DNA of 24,382 nucleotides from an uncultured Clostridium sp. (GCF_934754925.1 NZ_CAKVJA010000041.1:1-24382), one strand, 5' to 3'. Positions 7,321 through 15,229 are shown, counted from the stretch's first letter. The notes: a model not told the origin generated them from the sequence alone. Made by a program: numbers and translations.

Positions 7321-8436
7321 TTAATTTTCCTTTGGTTTTGCAAATATCATTCTTCCAGCAGAAGTTTGAAGAACAGATGTAACTATTATAAAAATTTCTT
7401 CTCCAATAAATTTTTTTCCACCCTCAACTACTATCATAGTTCCATCATCTAAATAACCGATTCCTTGTGATGATTCCTTACCATCTTTTATAACTACAAT
7501 TTTCATTTCTTCTCCCGGAAGAACTACTGGTTTTATAGCATTAGCTAAATCGTTTATATTTAAAACTGGTACACCTTGAAACTCTGCAACTTTATTTAAA
7601 TTAAAGTCATTTGTTATAACTTTTCCACCTAATTTTTGAGCTAACTTTAATAATTTACTGTCAACCTCAGCAATTTCCTTAAAATCACCTTCCCAAATTT
7701 CAGTTTCAACTTCTAATTCTTTCTGAATTTTATTTAGTATATCTAATCCTCTTCTTCCTCTATTTCTTTTTAACGAATCTGAGGAATCTGATATATGACG
7801 AAGTTCATCTAAAACAAAACTAGGTATAACTAAGGTTCCCTCTATAAATCCTGTTTTACATAAATCAAAAATTCTACCATCAATTATAACTGATGTATCT
7901 AAAACTTTAGCACTACTCTTAGTAATACTCCTATTCTTCTTTTCCTTATCCTTTTCTCTTAAATTATTCTTTTTAAAAATAGATAAAGTTGAAGAAATAT
8001 CATCTTTCTTTTTTATAAATATTTCTGCTCCAATTATTGCAGCTATTAATTCTAATAACACAAATATTATAGGTCCTATAGCTGGATGTATCCCTGTAAA
8101 TATACCTGAAAAAGGAGCTCCTATAAACGCTGCAATAATTAATCCTATTAAAATTCCTAAACTTCCAAAAATTAATTCTTGAGCACTTAATCTTTGAATG
8201 ACTTTTTCCATTTTATCTATAATCTTTGATATCCATTTATATAGTCCTGGTGAAATAAAATAAAAAATAATTCCAAATAATAGTATGCAAAAAATATAAA
8301 GTATAGTTGTTGATATTGGGCCTTTAATAATATTAATTTTGAATCCTTTATTAATAAATAATATTACTTCTCCAACAATATATCCAACAACTAATCCTAA
8401 AATAGTAAAAATTATCTTTAAGGATTTTTTAAACAT
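7321..8436 (-). CDS. PIN/TRAM-domain integral membrane protein (YacL-like)
   Basis: This 371-residue protein starts at ATG 8436, chosen because AGGAGG lies just upstream; a further in-frame ATG at 8466 has no comparable site. Four hydrophobic segments fill roughly the first 145 residues, including FTILGLVVGYIVGEVILFI and LGILIGLIIAAFIGAPFSGI. A PIN nuclease-like domain follows (KVLDTSVIIDGRIFDLC, then DSKLLKLAQKLGGKVITNDFNL) with conserved acidic residues. A C-terminal TRAM-type RNA-binding module is indicated by GQGIGYLDDGTMIVVEGG. The Bacillus homologue is YacL, of uncertain function and conserved beside disA/ispD. A membrane-tethered ribonuclease is a reasonable inference, not proven. Confidence 0.87.
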   Translation of the reverse strand: MFKKSLKIIFTILGLVVGYIVGEVILFINKGFKINIIKGPISTTILYIFCILLFGIIFYFISPGLYKWISKIIDKMEKVIQRLSAQELIFGSLGILIGLIIAAFIGAPFSGIFTGIHPAIGPIIFVLLELIAAIIGAEIFIKKKDDISSTLSIFKKNNLREKDKEKKNRSITKSSAKVLDTSVIIDGRIFDLCKTGFIEGTLVIPSFVLDELRHISDSSDSLKRNRGRRGLDILNKIQKELEVETEIWEGDFKEIAEVDSKLLKLAQKLGGKVITNDFNLNKVAEFQGVPVLNINDLANAIKPVVLPGEEMKIVVIKDGKESSQGIGYLDDGTMIVVEGGKKFIGEEIFIIVTSVLQTSAGRMIFAKPKEN

Positions 8437-8490
8437 AAATTCACCTCCTCTTAAAAAGCTATACATAATAGTTATAAATAACCATTTTTT

Positions 8491-8499
8491 ATTATACCA
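8491..8499 (-). promoter_or_regulatory. Extended -10 promoter for the PIN/TRAM-ispD unit
   Basis: TGGTATAAT on the minus strand is a perfect -10 with the extended TG motif. No good -35 sits at 17 nt, which is acceptable for an extended -10 promoter. The leader would be about 48 nt. Confidence 0.45.
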
Positions 8500-8621
8500 T
8501 ATTATTATTATTACTATTACAAGTATTTAAATTTTAAAAATAAAATTTAACATTAATACCCCCTATCAAAATATGAATAGGTTGTTTATTATAATATTAA
8601 ACAATGCAACTAAGGGTTGTA

Positions 8622-8651
8622 TTGACAAAATTGTCTGAAAATACTTATAAT
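8622..8651 (+). promoter_or_regulatory. Sigma-A promoter for the 132-residue conserved gene
   Basis: TTGACA (8622-8627), an 18-nt spacer and TATAAT (8646-8651) form a consensus promoter. It lies downstream of the upstream in-frame ATG at 8604, which argues that translation starts at 8688 and not 8604. Confidence 0.88.
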
Positions 8652-8687
8652 TTATATAAGGATTATATTTCTAAGGAGTTGAGGCAA

Positions 8688-9086
8688 ATGAAAGACATTA
8701 TATTTGATAGCTTTCAAAATGACGTCAGTGAATCTCTATTAAGGCACAAAAGTATTCTAGATGTTCTTACTAAATATACTGAATCTAGTTCTAGAGTTAA
8801 CAGAGCAGTAGCCAAAGCTGTTACAAACTGTGGTTGCATTAAAATAAATGCAAAAAAGCAATGTCTGCCAAATGAAGACAACTCATTGGAAGATTTATCT
8901 GAATGTTTAAAAACTCATATGGATGGTTGTTTATGTGAAAACTGCCGTGAAGTTATAGAAAGAGAAATTGGTAATAACTTATTTTATCTTACTTCTCTTT
9001 GTAATATTCTTGATATAAATCTTTACGACGTTCTTTTAAAAGAAAGCGATAAAATTACCACCCTAGGCAAATTTACCTTTAGATAA
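8688..9086 (+). CDS. Conserved clostridial protein with Cys pairs and a MazG-like C-terminal helix
   Basis: This 132-residue soluble protein starts at ATG 8688, set by AAGGAG nine bases upstream and by a promoter that begins after the alternative 8604 start. It begins MKDIIFDSFQNDVSESLLRH and is mostly helical. The middle holds TNCGCIKINAKKQC and CLCENCRE, two Cys-rich patches that could form a metal site or disulfides. The C-terminal segment IEREIGNNLFYLTSLCNILD resembles the helix of MazG-type nucleotide pyrophosphohydrolases, but the acidic metal-binding pattern is incomplete, so no activity is assigned. I recall near-identical genes at this position in other clostridia. It is the only plus-strand gene in its neighbourhood, divergent from PIN/TRAM and convergent with disA. 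Confidence 0.75.
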   Translation: MKDIIFDSFQNDVSESLLRHKSILDVLTKYTESSSRVNRAVAKAVTNCGCIKINAKKQCLPNEDNSLEDLSECLKTHMDGCLCENCREVIEREIGNNLFYLTSLCNILDINLYDVLLKESDKITTLGKFTFR

Positions 9087-9122
9087 ATATATAAGCAGGT
9101 TTACACCTGCTTATATATTTTT
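9085..9122. terminator. Bidirectional terminator between the convergent 132-residue gene and disA
   Basis: AAATATATAAGCAGGT and ACCTGCTTATATATTT form a perfect 16-bp stem around TTAC, with T-rich sequence on the right side and its A-rich mirror on the left. The stop codon of the plus-strand gene is at its edge. It should end transcription from both directions. Confidence 0.9.
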
Positions 9123-9154
9123 ACCAATATTTTTATTAATATTCCAATGATTCA

Positions 9155-10219
9155 TTAAATTTCTTTCTTTAAATGAATTTGTTCCTTTATTCTTTTTAAT
9201 CCGCTTCTGATAGCTGTCGCTCTTGCTTCACCTATACCTTCTACTTGATCTAATTCTTCTTTGCTGGCAGCAATTACATATTTTAATTTATTAAAATGTT
9301 TTATTAAATTTTCAATTACGTTAGTTGGAATTCTTGGAATTTTAAATAATATTCTATATCCCTTTGGAGAAATTAATGTATCTACTAAGGATACTCCGCC
9401 AAAGCCAAGTACTTTTGCAATAATCTCTAAGTCTACTAACTCCTCTGAATTTAATTTTTGAATATCTTTATATATGCTATTATGGTCTGTATTTTCTCCA
9501 CAATAATCTCTAATTAAAAGAATTCCATCTCTCTCTATATATCTTATTAATTCATTAAGCTGCATAGAAATAAGTCTACCTTCATTACCTAGCTCTAAAA
9601 TATATCTTTTTATTTCTTCAACTATTCTCATTACCATCTCAGTTCTTTGAATTGCAGTTACTACGTCAAAAATAGTTGTTAAATCTTGAAACTCTAAAAT
9701 ATTTAAATTATTTATAACCCTCTCTAAAACATTCACATATTTCTCTAATGTCTGGATAGCTTGATTTGCTCTTGCTAATATTACACTGCTATCTTGTAAT
9801 ATATATTTTATATCTCCCTTATATATTGTAATAATATTTCTTCTTTGAGATATGGCAACTACTATAGTATCCGTTTGCTTTGCTATTCTTTGTGCAGTTC
9901 TATGTCTTGTTCCCGTTTCATATGTTGTTACAGATGGATCAGGTAATAATTGTGCATTAGCACAAACTATTTTTCTTAAATCCTGACTTAATACTATAGC
10001 TCCGTCCATTTTAGCTAACTCATAAATATATGCTGGGGTATACTCTGCATTTATATTAAATCCCCCATCTACTATATTCATTACTTCTTCAGAATCCCCT
10101 AAAACTATCAATCCACCAGTTTTAGCCCTTAAAATATTTTCTAGTCCTTCCCTTAAATTTGTTCCAGGACTAACTATTTTCAATATATTTTTTATTTCGT
10201 TATCATCCTTAATTCTCAT
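9155..10219 (-). CDS. disA: DNA integrity scanning diadenylate cyclase DisA
   Basis: This 354-residue protein condenses two ATP into cyclic di-AMP and scans DNA for branched structures. The diadenylate cyclase domain carries MDGAIVLSQD (DGA at residues 72-74) and GTRHRTAQRIAKQT (RHR at about 105-107), both catalytic motifs. A long helical linker follows. A C-terminal helix-hairpin-helix DNA-binding region reads VEGIGEARATAIRSGLKRIK. ATG 10219 is chosen over the GTG at 10228, because the site AGGTGA overlaps that GTG and sits five bases before the ATG. The gene lies 56 bp after radA, an arrangement conserved in Firmicutes; RadA/Sms is reported to interact with DisA and restrain it. DarA, a c-di-AMP binder, is also in this window. 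Confidence 0.96.
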   Translation of the reverse strand: MRIKDDNEIKNILKIVSPGTNLREGLENILRAKTGGLIVLGDSEEVMNIVDGGFNINAEYTPAYIYELAKMDGAIVLSQDLRKIVCANAQLLPDPSVTTYETGTRHRTAQRIAKQTDTIVVAISQRRNIITIYKGDIKYILQDSSVILARANQAIQTLEKYVNVLERVINNLNILEFQDLTTIFDVVTAIQRTEMVMRIVEEIKRYILELGNEGRLISMQLNELIRYIERDGILLIRDYCGENTDHNSIYKDIQKLNSEELVDLEIIAKVLGFGGVSLVDTLISPKGYRILFKIPRIPTNVIENLIKHFNKLKYVIAASKEELDQVEGIGEARATAIRSGLKRIKEQIHLKKEI

Positions 10220-10275
10220 GCTAATCACCTAATCTATTACTTTCACATACTTTCTATAATAATTATATTTTACAC

Positions 10276-11667
10276 CTATTTGTACACATCTGCTATAACA
10301 TCATTCAGAGTTTTCATTGACATTATTTTTATATTAGGTATTCTTACCTCTTTATTAAAAGAATCCTTAGCCACATATACCTTTTTAAATCCCATTCTAG
10401 CTAACTCTTTAACTCTTATTTCTATAGATGGAACCTTTTTCAGCTCCCCCGTTAACCCAACATCTGCTATAAAAGCAACATTTGCTTCTATTCCTTTTTG
10501 TTTTACAGATGATACTATGCTCATAATTACAGCTAAATTAATACCTTGTTCTTTTATTCGCATTCCTCCAGTAGTCTTTATAATAACATTTTTATCATAA
10601 AGATTAATTCCACCTCTTTGCTCTAAAATTGATATCAAGGTATTTAATTTATCTTTCCCTAATGTTTCTCCTATTCTAGTAGGATATGGAGTAAATGTTT
10701 TTGAAACCAAACTTTCCACTTCTGTTATTATAGGTCTAGACCCTTCCTTTATAACTGTTAATGTACTTCCTGATACTACTTCTCCATCTTCCCTTTTAGT
10801 CATAAAAAATTCCGATGGATTATCAATAGACATCATTCCCCTTTCAGACATTTGAAAAAAACCAGTTTCACCTGTACTTCCAAATCTATTTTTAGAACTA
10901 ACTAATCCTCTTAACTCTTCATCAGTATCACATTCTATTATTAATACAGTATCAACTAAATGTTCTAGTGCCCTAAGACCAGCTAATTCATCTGCCTTTG
11001 TCATTTGTCCAACTATAATTACTGCTCTTTGTCTTTTATCATCTTTTGCAATTCTTAATAGTTCATTAGCACACTCCATTGTTTGAGTAGGAGAACCTGC
11101 TCTTGCTGGTAATGCACTTTCCATAGTAAATGTTTGTATACTATCTATTATTAATAAGTCTGGATCTATTTCATTGACAGCATCTACAACATTATTCATA
11201 CTAGTTTCTTGAACAACCCAAATATTATCGTTAATTTTATCTAAAATTCTATCCGCTCTATTTTTAATTTGACTATCACTCTCTTCTCCAGATGCATAAA
11301 TAACCTTATATCCACCTCTGGCTATATTGTCTGCAACTTGTAATAGTAATGTTGATTTTCCCGCTCCTGGCCTTGCTGTTATTATAGTAATGGAATCTTT
11401 AACTATTCCTCCTCCCATTACTCTATCAAATTCACTTATTCCCGTTACAATTCTATCACTTTTACTTGAAGTAACTTCCGATAACTTTTTAACTGGCTTC
11501 TTAGATAATTGCCTCACTTTTATTGCTTCTTTTGCACTCTTATTTTGTTGAATAACTTGCTCTTCTGTAAAAGTATTCCAATTGCTACAATCTGGACACT
11601 TTCCCATCCATTTTGGTGATTCATATCCACATTCTTGACATACAAATACGGATTTTATCTTTGCCAT
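10276..11667 (-). CDS. radA: DNA repair protein RadA (Sms)
   Basis: This 463-residue protein promotes branch migration and processing of recombination intermediates. It has an N-terminal zinc finger (CQECGYESPKWMGKCPDC), a RecA-like core with Walker A ARPGAGKSTLL near residue 100, a Walker B-type DLLIIDSIQTF, the RadA-specific KNRFGSTGE motif, and a C-terminal Lon-protease-like domain (GGMRIKEQGINLAVIMSIVS). The start is ATG 11667, giving the usual MAKIKSVF opening behind GGTG. A GTG 12 bases upstream is less likely. In many Firmicutes radA follows clpC directly. Here the nagB-nagR-gapN block separates them, so radA-disA must have its own promoter, which I could not pin down in the AT-rich 11668-11760 stretch. 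Confidence 0.95.
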   Translation of the reverse strand: MAKIKSVFVCQECGYESPKWMGKCPDCSNWNTFTEEQVIQQNKSAKEAIKVRQLSKKPVKKLSEVTSSKSDRIVTGISEFDRVMGGGIVKDSITIITARPGAGKSTLLLQVADNIARGGYKVIYASGEESDSQIKNRADRILDKINDNIWVVQETSMNNVVDAVNEIDPDLLIIDSIQTFTMESALPARAGSPTQTMECANELLRIAKDDKRQRAVIIVGQMTKADELAGLRALEHLVDTVLIIECDTDEELRGLVSSKNRFGSTGETGFFQMSERGMMSIDNPSEFFMTKREDGEVVSGSTLTVIKEGSRPIITEVESLVSKTFTPYPTRIGETLGKDKLNTLISILEQRGGINLYDKNVIIKTTGGMRIKEQGINLAVIMSIVSSVKQKGIEANVAFIADVGLTGELKKVPSIEIRVKELARMGFKKVYVAKDSFNKEVRIPNIKIMSMKTLNDVIADVYK

Positions 11668-11733
11668 ATCCTTCACCACTCTATCTATTTTAATATGTTA
11701 AATTCCAATTTACTCTATATAATATATCATACT

Positions 11734-11803
11734 TAAAATATAAAAAATATAAAAAATATAAAAATAAACCATAAGATGTCTACTAACTCTTATGGTTTAT
11801 TTT
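11734..11803 (-). terminator. nagB terminator with downstream AT tandem repeat
   Basis: AAAATAAACCATAAGA (11761-11776) and TCTTATGGTTTATTTT (11788-11803) form a 16-bp stem with an 11-nt loop, placed just after the nagB stop. Leftward of it the minus strand is T-rich, made of three copies of a 9-bp AAAAAATAT-type tandem repeat at about 11734-11760. It should separate nagB from radA. Confidence 0.85.
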
Positions 11804-11826
11804 TATGCTTTATTTATATATTTTAT

Positions 11827-12558
11827 TTATTCTTTAATAAGCTTTGCAGCTTCTTTATCTACTATTACAGTAACATCTCTATGCATTTGTAGCATCGATG
11901 CTGGATTATCAGTTGTAATCTTACCTGAGAATAAACCTTTAATAGCTTCAGCCTTACTTTCTCCAGATGCAATAAGAATAATTTTTTTAGCCTTCATTAT
12001 TCCACCTAAACCCATTGTAATAGCTTTTTTAGGAACATCATTGATATTTTCAAAAAATCTTGAATTTGCCTCTATAGTATTTTCTGTTAAAGATATTACG
12101 TGAGTACCGGCAGATAATTGCTCATCTGGTTCATTAAATGCGATATGTCCATTATTTCCTACACCCAAAAGCTGAATATCTATTCCACCTAACTCCATAA
12201 TTTTTTTATCATACTCTTTACATTCAACTTCCAAATTATCAGCTAATCCATTTGGTACAAATGTATTAGCTATATTTATATTTATATGATTAAATAAATT
12301 TTCATTCATAAAATGTCTATAACTTTGATTATGCTCTGGATTTAACCCTATATATTCATCTAAATTTACAGTTGTTACTTTTGAAAAATCTAACTCATTT
12401 TTTTCATACATTTTTATTAACTCTTTATACATTCCCACTGGTGATCCTCCAGTAGCTAATCCTAAAACTGCATTTGGTTTTTCTTTTATAACTTTAGCAA
12501 ATTCCTCTGCTGCAGCTTTGCTTAATTCTTCATAGCTTTCGGTAATCATTAATCTCAT
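11827..12558 (-). CDS. nagB: Glucosamine-6-phosphate deaminase
   Basis: This 243-residue enzyme converts glucosamine-6-phosphate to fructose-6-phosphate and ammonia, feeding amino sugars into glycolysis. Family motifs are clear: LGLATGGSPVGMYKEL near residue 32, VNLDEYIGL near 64, LGVGNNGHIAFNEP near 130 with the catalytic Asp/His region, and ITMGLGGIMKAKKIILIA near 181. The start ATG overlaps the nagR stop by four bases (ATGA), so the two are translationally coupled. No nagA is in this window, so deacetylation of GlcNAc-6-phosphate must be encoded elsewhere. Expression should follow NagR through the shared promoter. Confidence 0.95.
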   Translation of the reverse strand: MRLMITESYEELSKAAAEEFAKVIKEKPNAVLGLATGGSPVGMYKELIKMYEKNELDFSKVTTVNLDEYIGLNPEHNQSYRHFMNENLFNHININIANTFVPNGLADNLEVECKEYDKKIMELGGIDIQLLGVGNNGHIAFNEPDEQLSAGTHVISLTENTIEANSRFFENINDVPKKAITMGLGGIMKAKKIILIASGESKAEAIKGLFSGKITTDNPASMLQMHRDVTVIVDKEAAKLIKE

Positions 12559-13277
12559 AATATCTCCCCTTCCTTTCTTGAAATATTTACTTGTAATGTG
12601 AATTTATCTGATTTATAAAAGGCTTCTTCTAAAAATAGAAGCTTATCTGTATTAGTAAAAGTTTTACTGGTCATCTTCAATATTGGTGCATCCTTTTTAC
12701 ACTCTAGCAAATCTCTTATTTTATCATTAACATTAACTGCTACTATAGATGAATTAGAATTTGTAATTACATATCCAAATCCCTCTAAAACTTTATATAA
12801 AGATCCTTCTAACATTTCTTTATTAACATGTCCACAATAATCTACTGGTATATATACAGTTTCTACTGCAATACATTCATCATCTACTATTCTTTTTCTT
12901 GTTATCTTATATAATTTATCTAATATAAAAATATCTTGTAGGTCTTCAGGGGTATCTATAATTTCAAATTCTACAACTTTAGTTTGTAATACTCTGCCAC
13001 TTTGTTTTATCATTTCAGTAAAGCTCATCATATCCTTCTGATTTACTTTTTGTTCACATACAAAAGTACCTTTTCCCTTTTTTCTTGTTAATATACCTTC
13101 TTGTACTAACTCACCAATAGCTTGTCTTATTGTCATCCTACTAACACCATAAATCTCACAAAGCTCTCTTTCACTCGAAATACATTCTCCAACCTTCCAA
13201 ATTCCATTAGCTATTTTTTTTATAAAATCATTTTTTAATTGATAATATACTGGTATTGGACTATTTTTATCTATCAT
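12555..13277 (-). CDS. nagR: GntR/HutC-family regulator of amino-sugar use (NagR/YvoA-like)
   Basis: This 240-residue transcription factor has an N-terminal winged helix-turn-helix (VYYQLKNDFIKKIANGIWKV then SSERELCEIYGVSRMTIRQA and EGILTRKKGKGTFV, residues 10-73) and a C-terminal UTRA effector domain typical of the HutC subfamily. NagR/YvoA proteins bind glucosamine-6-phosphate or GlcNAc-6-phosphate and release DNA. Three things support the identity: coupling to nagB, the family architecture, and a site matching the known NagR operator upstream of the gene (13316-13332). That site overlaps its own -35, implying autorepression. The start ATG 13277 follows GGGAG. Confidence 0.88.
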   Translation of the reverse strand: MIDKNSPIPVYYQLKNDFIKKIANGIWKVGECISSERELCEIYGVSRMTIRQAIGELVQEGILTRKKGKGTFVCEQKVNQKDMMSFTEMIKQSGRVLQTKVVEFEIIDTPEDLQDIFILDKLYKITRKRIVDDECIAVETVYIPVDYCGHVNKEMLEGSLYKVLEGFGYVITNSNSSIVAVNVNDKIRDLLECKKDAPILKMTSKTFTNTDKLLFLEEAFYKSDKFTLQVNISRKEGEIL

Positions 13278-13295
13278 ATTATCACTCCCACAATA

Positions 13296-13324
13296 ATTAT
13301 ATGATATATATATATAGTTGTCTA
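13296..13324 (-). promoter_or_regulatory. nagR-nagB promoter
   Basis: TAGACA (13324-13319), a 17-nt spacer and TATAAT (13301-13296) form a good sigma-A promoter reading toward nagR. Its -35 lies wholly inside the NagR operator, so bound repressor would block polymerase. Confidence 0.8.
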
Positions 13325-13332
13325 TACCAGTT
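13316..13332. promoter_or_regulatory. NagR operator
   Basis: AGTTGTCTATACCAGTT, or AACTGGTATAGACAACT on the minus strand, closely matches the NagR/YvoA operator I know (TGGTATAGACAACT-like core), an imperfect inverted repeat. It lies between nagR and the divergent small ORF and overlaps the -35 boxes of both predicted promoters. Confidence 0.85.
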
Positions 13333-13346
13333 CGGTTTTTTATAAA
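13318..13346 (+). promoter_or_regulatory. Candidate divergent promoter for the small ORF
   Basis: TTGTCT (13318-13323), a 17-nt spacer and TATAAA (13341-13346) read rightward toward the small ORF at 13410. The -35 matches four of six positions and the -10 five of six. The -35 sits inside the NagR operator. Confidence 0.5.
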
Positions 13347-13409
13347 AAATATACATATTTATTTATTATTTGGAAATACTATCTATATAAATTACAAGGA
13401 GATGGTATT

Positions 13410-13580
13410 TTGATAGATAAATCTTATTTATATAATGTTCCTTCTAAAAATATTCTTAATGATTATACTCCTAAAAATTTATCTAATGATACTCTAGACA
13501 ATTATCCTGTTGATTCTATAGAAAATATGGTTATAAACTCTAATCTAAATAATGATAACTCTATGAAGTCAAATAATTAA
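13410..13580 (+). CDS. Small Asn-rich protein of unknown function, 56 residues
   Basis: I do not recognise this protein. The start is inferred as TTG 13410 because AAGGAG lies eight bases upstream and the frame stays open for 56 codons to TAA at 13578-13580. It begins MIDKSYLYNVPSKNILNDYT. Fourteen of 56 residues are Asn and six are Asp; there is no Cys, membrane segment or signal peptide, so it is probably small, polar and partly disordered. It is transcribed divergently from nagR and is followed immediately by a perfect terminator palindrome. A candidate promoter overlapping the NagR operator precedes it. It could be a true small protein tied to amino-sugar metabolism, or the remnant of a longer gene. 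The translated call rests mainly on the ribosome binding site and the terminator. Confidence 0.55.
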   Translation: MIDKSYLYNVPSKNILNDYTPKNLSNDTLDNYPVDSIENMVINSNLNNDNSMKSNN

Positions 13581-13620
13581 TTTAAAAAAGTAAGGTAATT
13601 ACCTTACTTTTTTAAATTAA
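13577..13620. terminator. Bidirectional terminator, 44-bp perfect palindrome
   Basis: Two 22-bp arms (13577-13598 and 13599-13620) are exact inverted copies, with GGTAATTACC at the centre and six-base A and T runs on either side of the GTAAGG/CCTTAC stem. It serves the plus-strand small ORF and the minus-strand gapN. Both stop codons (13578-13580 and 13606-13604) lie inside the stem. Confidence 0.9.
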
Positions 13621-15064
13621 TTACAATTCCTTTTCTTCTTGTCATTGATTCAATTGAATATTTTATTCCTTGTACTCCTATTCCAGATGATTTAACTCCT
13701 AAAAAAGGAAAGTGATCTGGACCTCTTTCAGTTTTATTATTTATTTGAACTGCTCCAACCTCTAATTTATTTGCTATATAAAAAGCATTATCTAAATTAT
13801 TAGTAAATACTGATGATTGTAAGCCATACTGAGATTCATTTGCTATTCTTATTGCTTCATCCTTATCCTTTACACGTATTATGGGTAATACAGGACCAAA
13901 TGGTTCTTCCCAAGCTAATCTCATATCACTAGTAACATAATCAAATAATGTTGGATATATAATATTTTTTTCTCGTTTAGCACCTAATATTAAATGTGCC
14001 CCCTTATTTCTAGCATCCTCTATAAGATCCCATACAAAATCTGCTGCCTTTTCATCTATAAGAGGAACTATTGAAACTCCTTCTTCTGTAGGATTTCCAA
14101 CTTTTAAATCTTTTACTAATACCTTTATTTCTTCTACTAATTTATCAGCTATATTTTCTTCTACTAATACTCTCTTTACAGCTGTGCATCTTTGCCCCGA
14201 ATAAGAATATGCACCTTCTACTATGTTTTTTGCAGCTAGTTTTAAATCTGCATCCTCTAATACTATTGCAGCATCTTTTCCTCCTAATTCCATTAATAAC
14301 GGAACCATATTAGTTAATTTAGATATTCTCATACCAACTTCACTACTTCCAGTAAAATTTATAAAATCTATTGAAGGATGAGTTACAATATAATCACCTA
14401 TTTCATTGCCTCTTCCAGTAACAGTATTTAATACTCCATCTGGTATTCCAGCTTCTTGAAATATTTTAGCTAAATATAATCCACATAAACTTCCTTTAGT
14501 TGCTGGCTTTAGGACTACCGTATTTCCAGCTACTAAGGCTGGTGCTATCTTAGAAGCTGATAAATTTATAGGATAATTAAATGGTGATATTGCTAAAACA
14601 ACTCCTATAGGCTCTCTTACTACAATAGATAATTTCTTTTTATCAAAACCAGGAAAGCTATCACTTTGTATACTTTCACCATAGATACTTTTTGATGTAT
14701 CTGCAGTAAATCTAATAAAATCGGCTGTTCTATTTATCTCTGATTCTGCACTCTTTCTATCTTTTGCAACTTCGCGCATTAAAATATCACTTAAATCTAC
14801 CATACGTTCTTGCAATATATCAGCAGCTTTATATAATATTTTTGCTCTTTCATTAATAGGTGTTTCTTTCCATTTATCCTTTGCATTAACTGCAACTTTT
14901 ATAACTTCATCAACTTCCTCCTTTGTCATTTCAGGTACTCGCCCTACTATTTCTTCATTAACTGGTGACTTAATTTCAATAAATTTTCTACTTTTACTAT
15001 TACACCATTGTCCATTAATAAGATTACGAAACCTTCTTTCTTCTCCAACTAGATTACTAAACAT
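13604..15064 (-). CDS. gapN: NADP-dependent non-phosphorylating glyceraldehyde-3-phosphate dehydrogenase
   Basis: This 486-residue aldehyde dehydrogenase probably oxidises glyceraldehyde-3-phosphate directly to 3-phosphoglycerate, making NADPH and bypassing the ATP-forming GAPDH/PGK step. ALDH motifs are in order: ISPFNYPINLSASKIAPAL near residue 160 (the catalytic Asn), the cofactor-loop FTGSSEVG near 235, LELGG-type LMELGGKDAAIVLEDAD near 255 (catalytic Glu), and SGQRCTAVKRVLV near 290 holding the nucleophilic Cys. The exact SGQRCTAVKR signature is typical of GapN and separates it from most other ALDHs. The start ATG follows GTGGAG. It lies between the nagR/small-ORF block and clpC. The substrate assignment is from family resemblance. 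Confidence 0.88.
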   Translation of the reverse strand: MFSNLVGEERRFRNLINGQWCNSKSRKFIEIKSPVNEEIVGRVPEMTKEEVDEVIKVAVNAKDKWKETPINERAKILYKAADILQERMVDLSDILMREVAKDRKSAESEINRTADFIRFTADTSKSIYGESIQSDSFPGFDKKKLSIVVREPIGVVLAISPFNYPINLSASKIAPALVAGNTVVLKPATKGSLCGLYLAKIFQEAGIPDGVLNTVTGRGNEIGDYIVTHPSIDFINFTGSSEVGMRISKLTNMVPLLMELGGKDAAIVLEDADLKLAAKNIVEGAYSYSGQRCTAVKRVLVEENIADKLVEEIKVLVKDLKVGNPTEEGVSIVPLIDEKAADFVWDLIEDARNKGAHLILGAKREKNIIYPTLFDYVTSDMRLAWEEPFGPVLPIIRVKDKDEAIRIANESQYGLQSSVFTNNLDNAFYIANKLEVGAVQINNKTERGPDHFPFLGVKSSGIGVQGIKYSIESMTRRKGIVINLKK

Positions 15065-15134
15065 CTTTTCATCTCCACTTATAAATACTTTTATTTATTT
15101 TTCCCTTATCAATATGTATTTATTAAAATCATTT

Positions 15135-15207
15135 CTATAAAAAAATAAAAATGGATTATTAAATATTTAAGGCTACATAATTACCTCTTTAATTTAATAA
15201 TCCATTT
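15135..15207 (-). terminator. clpC terminator
   Basis: AAATGGATTATTAAAT (15149-15164) and ATTTAATAATCCATTT (15192-15207) form a 16-bp stem with a 27-nt loop, placed just after the clpC stop. Reading leftward, the minus strand continues TTTTTATTTTTTTATA, a good U-tract. Confidence 0.85.
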
Positions 15208-15229
15208 AATTATTAATCTAGATTAACTT

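Noticed and set aside
8531..8560. AT-only inverted repeat (AAATTTTA/TAAAATTT) in the divergent gap
   Set aside because: Such AT-only dyads are expected by chance in this base composition, and no G/C pairs or T-run support a terminator or operator.
8604..8687. Longer N terminus for the 132-residue gene, starting at ATG 8604
   Set aside because: The consensus promoter at 8622-8651 starts transcription after that ATG, and a good ribosome binding site fits ATG 8688.
11734..11766. Short 9-bp AT tandem repeat as a CRISPR-like or variable-number repeat
   Set aside because: It is only three copies of an A/T-only unit with no spacers, and it forms the T-rich tail of the nagB terminator.
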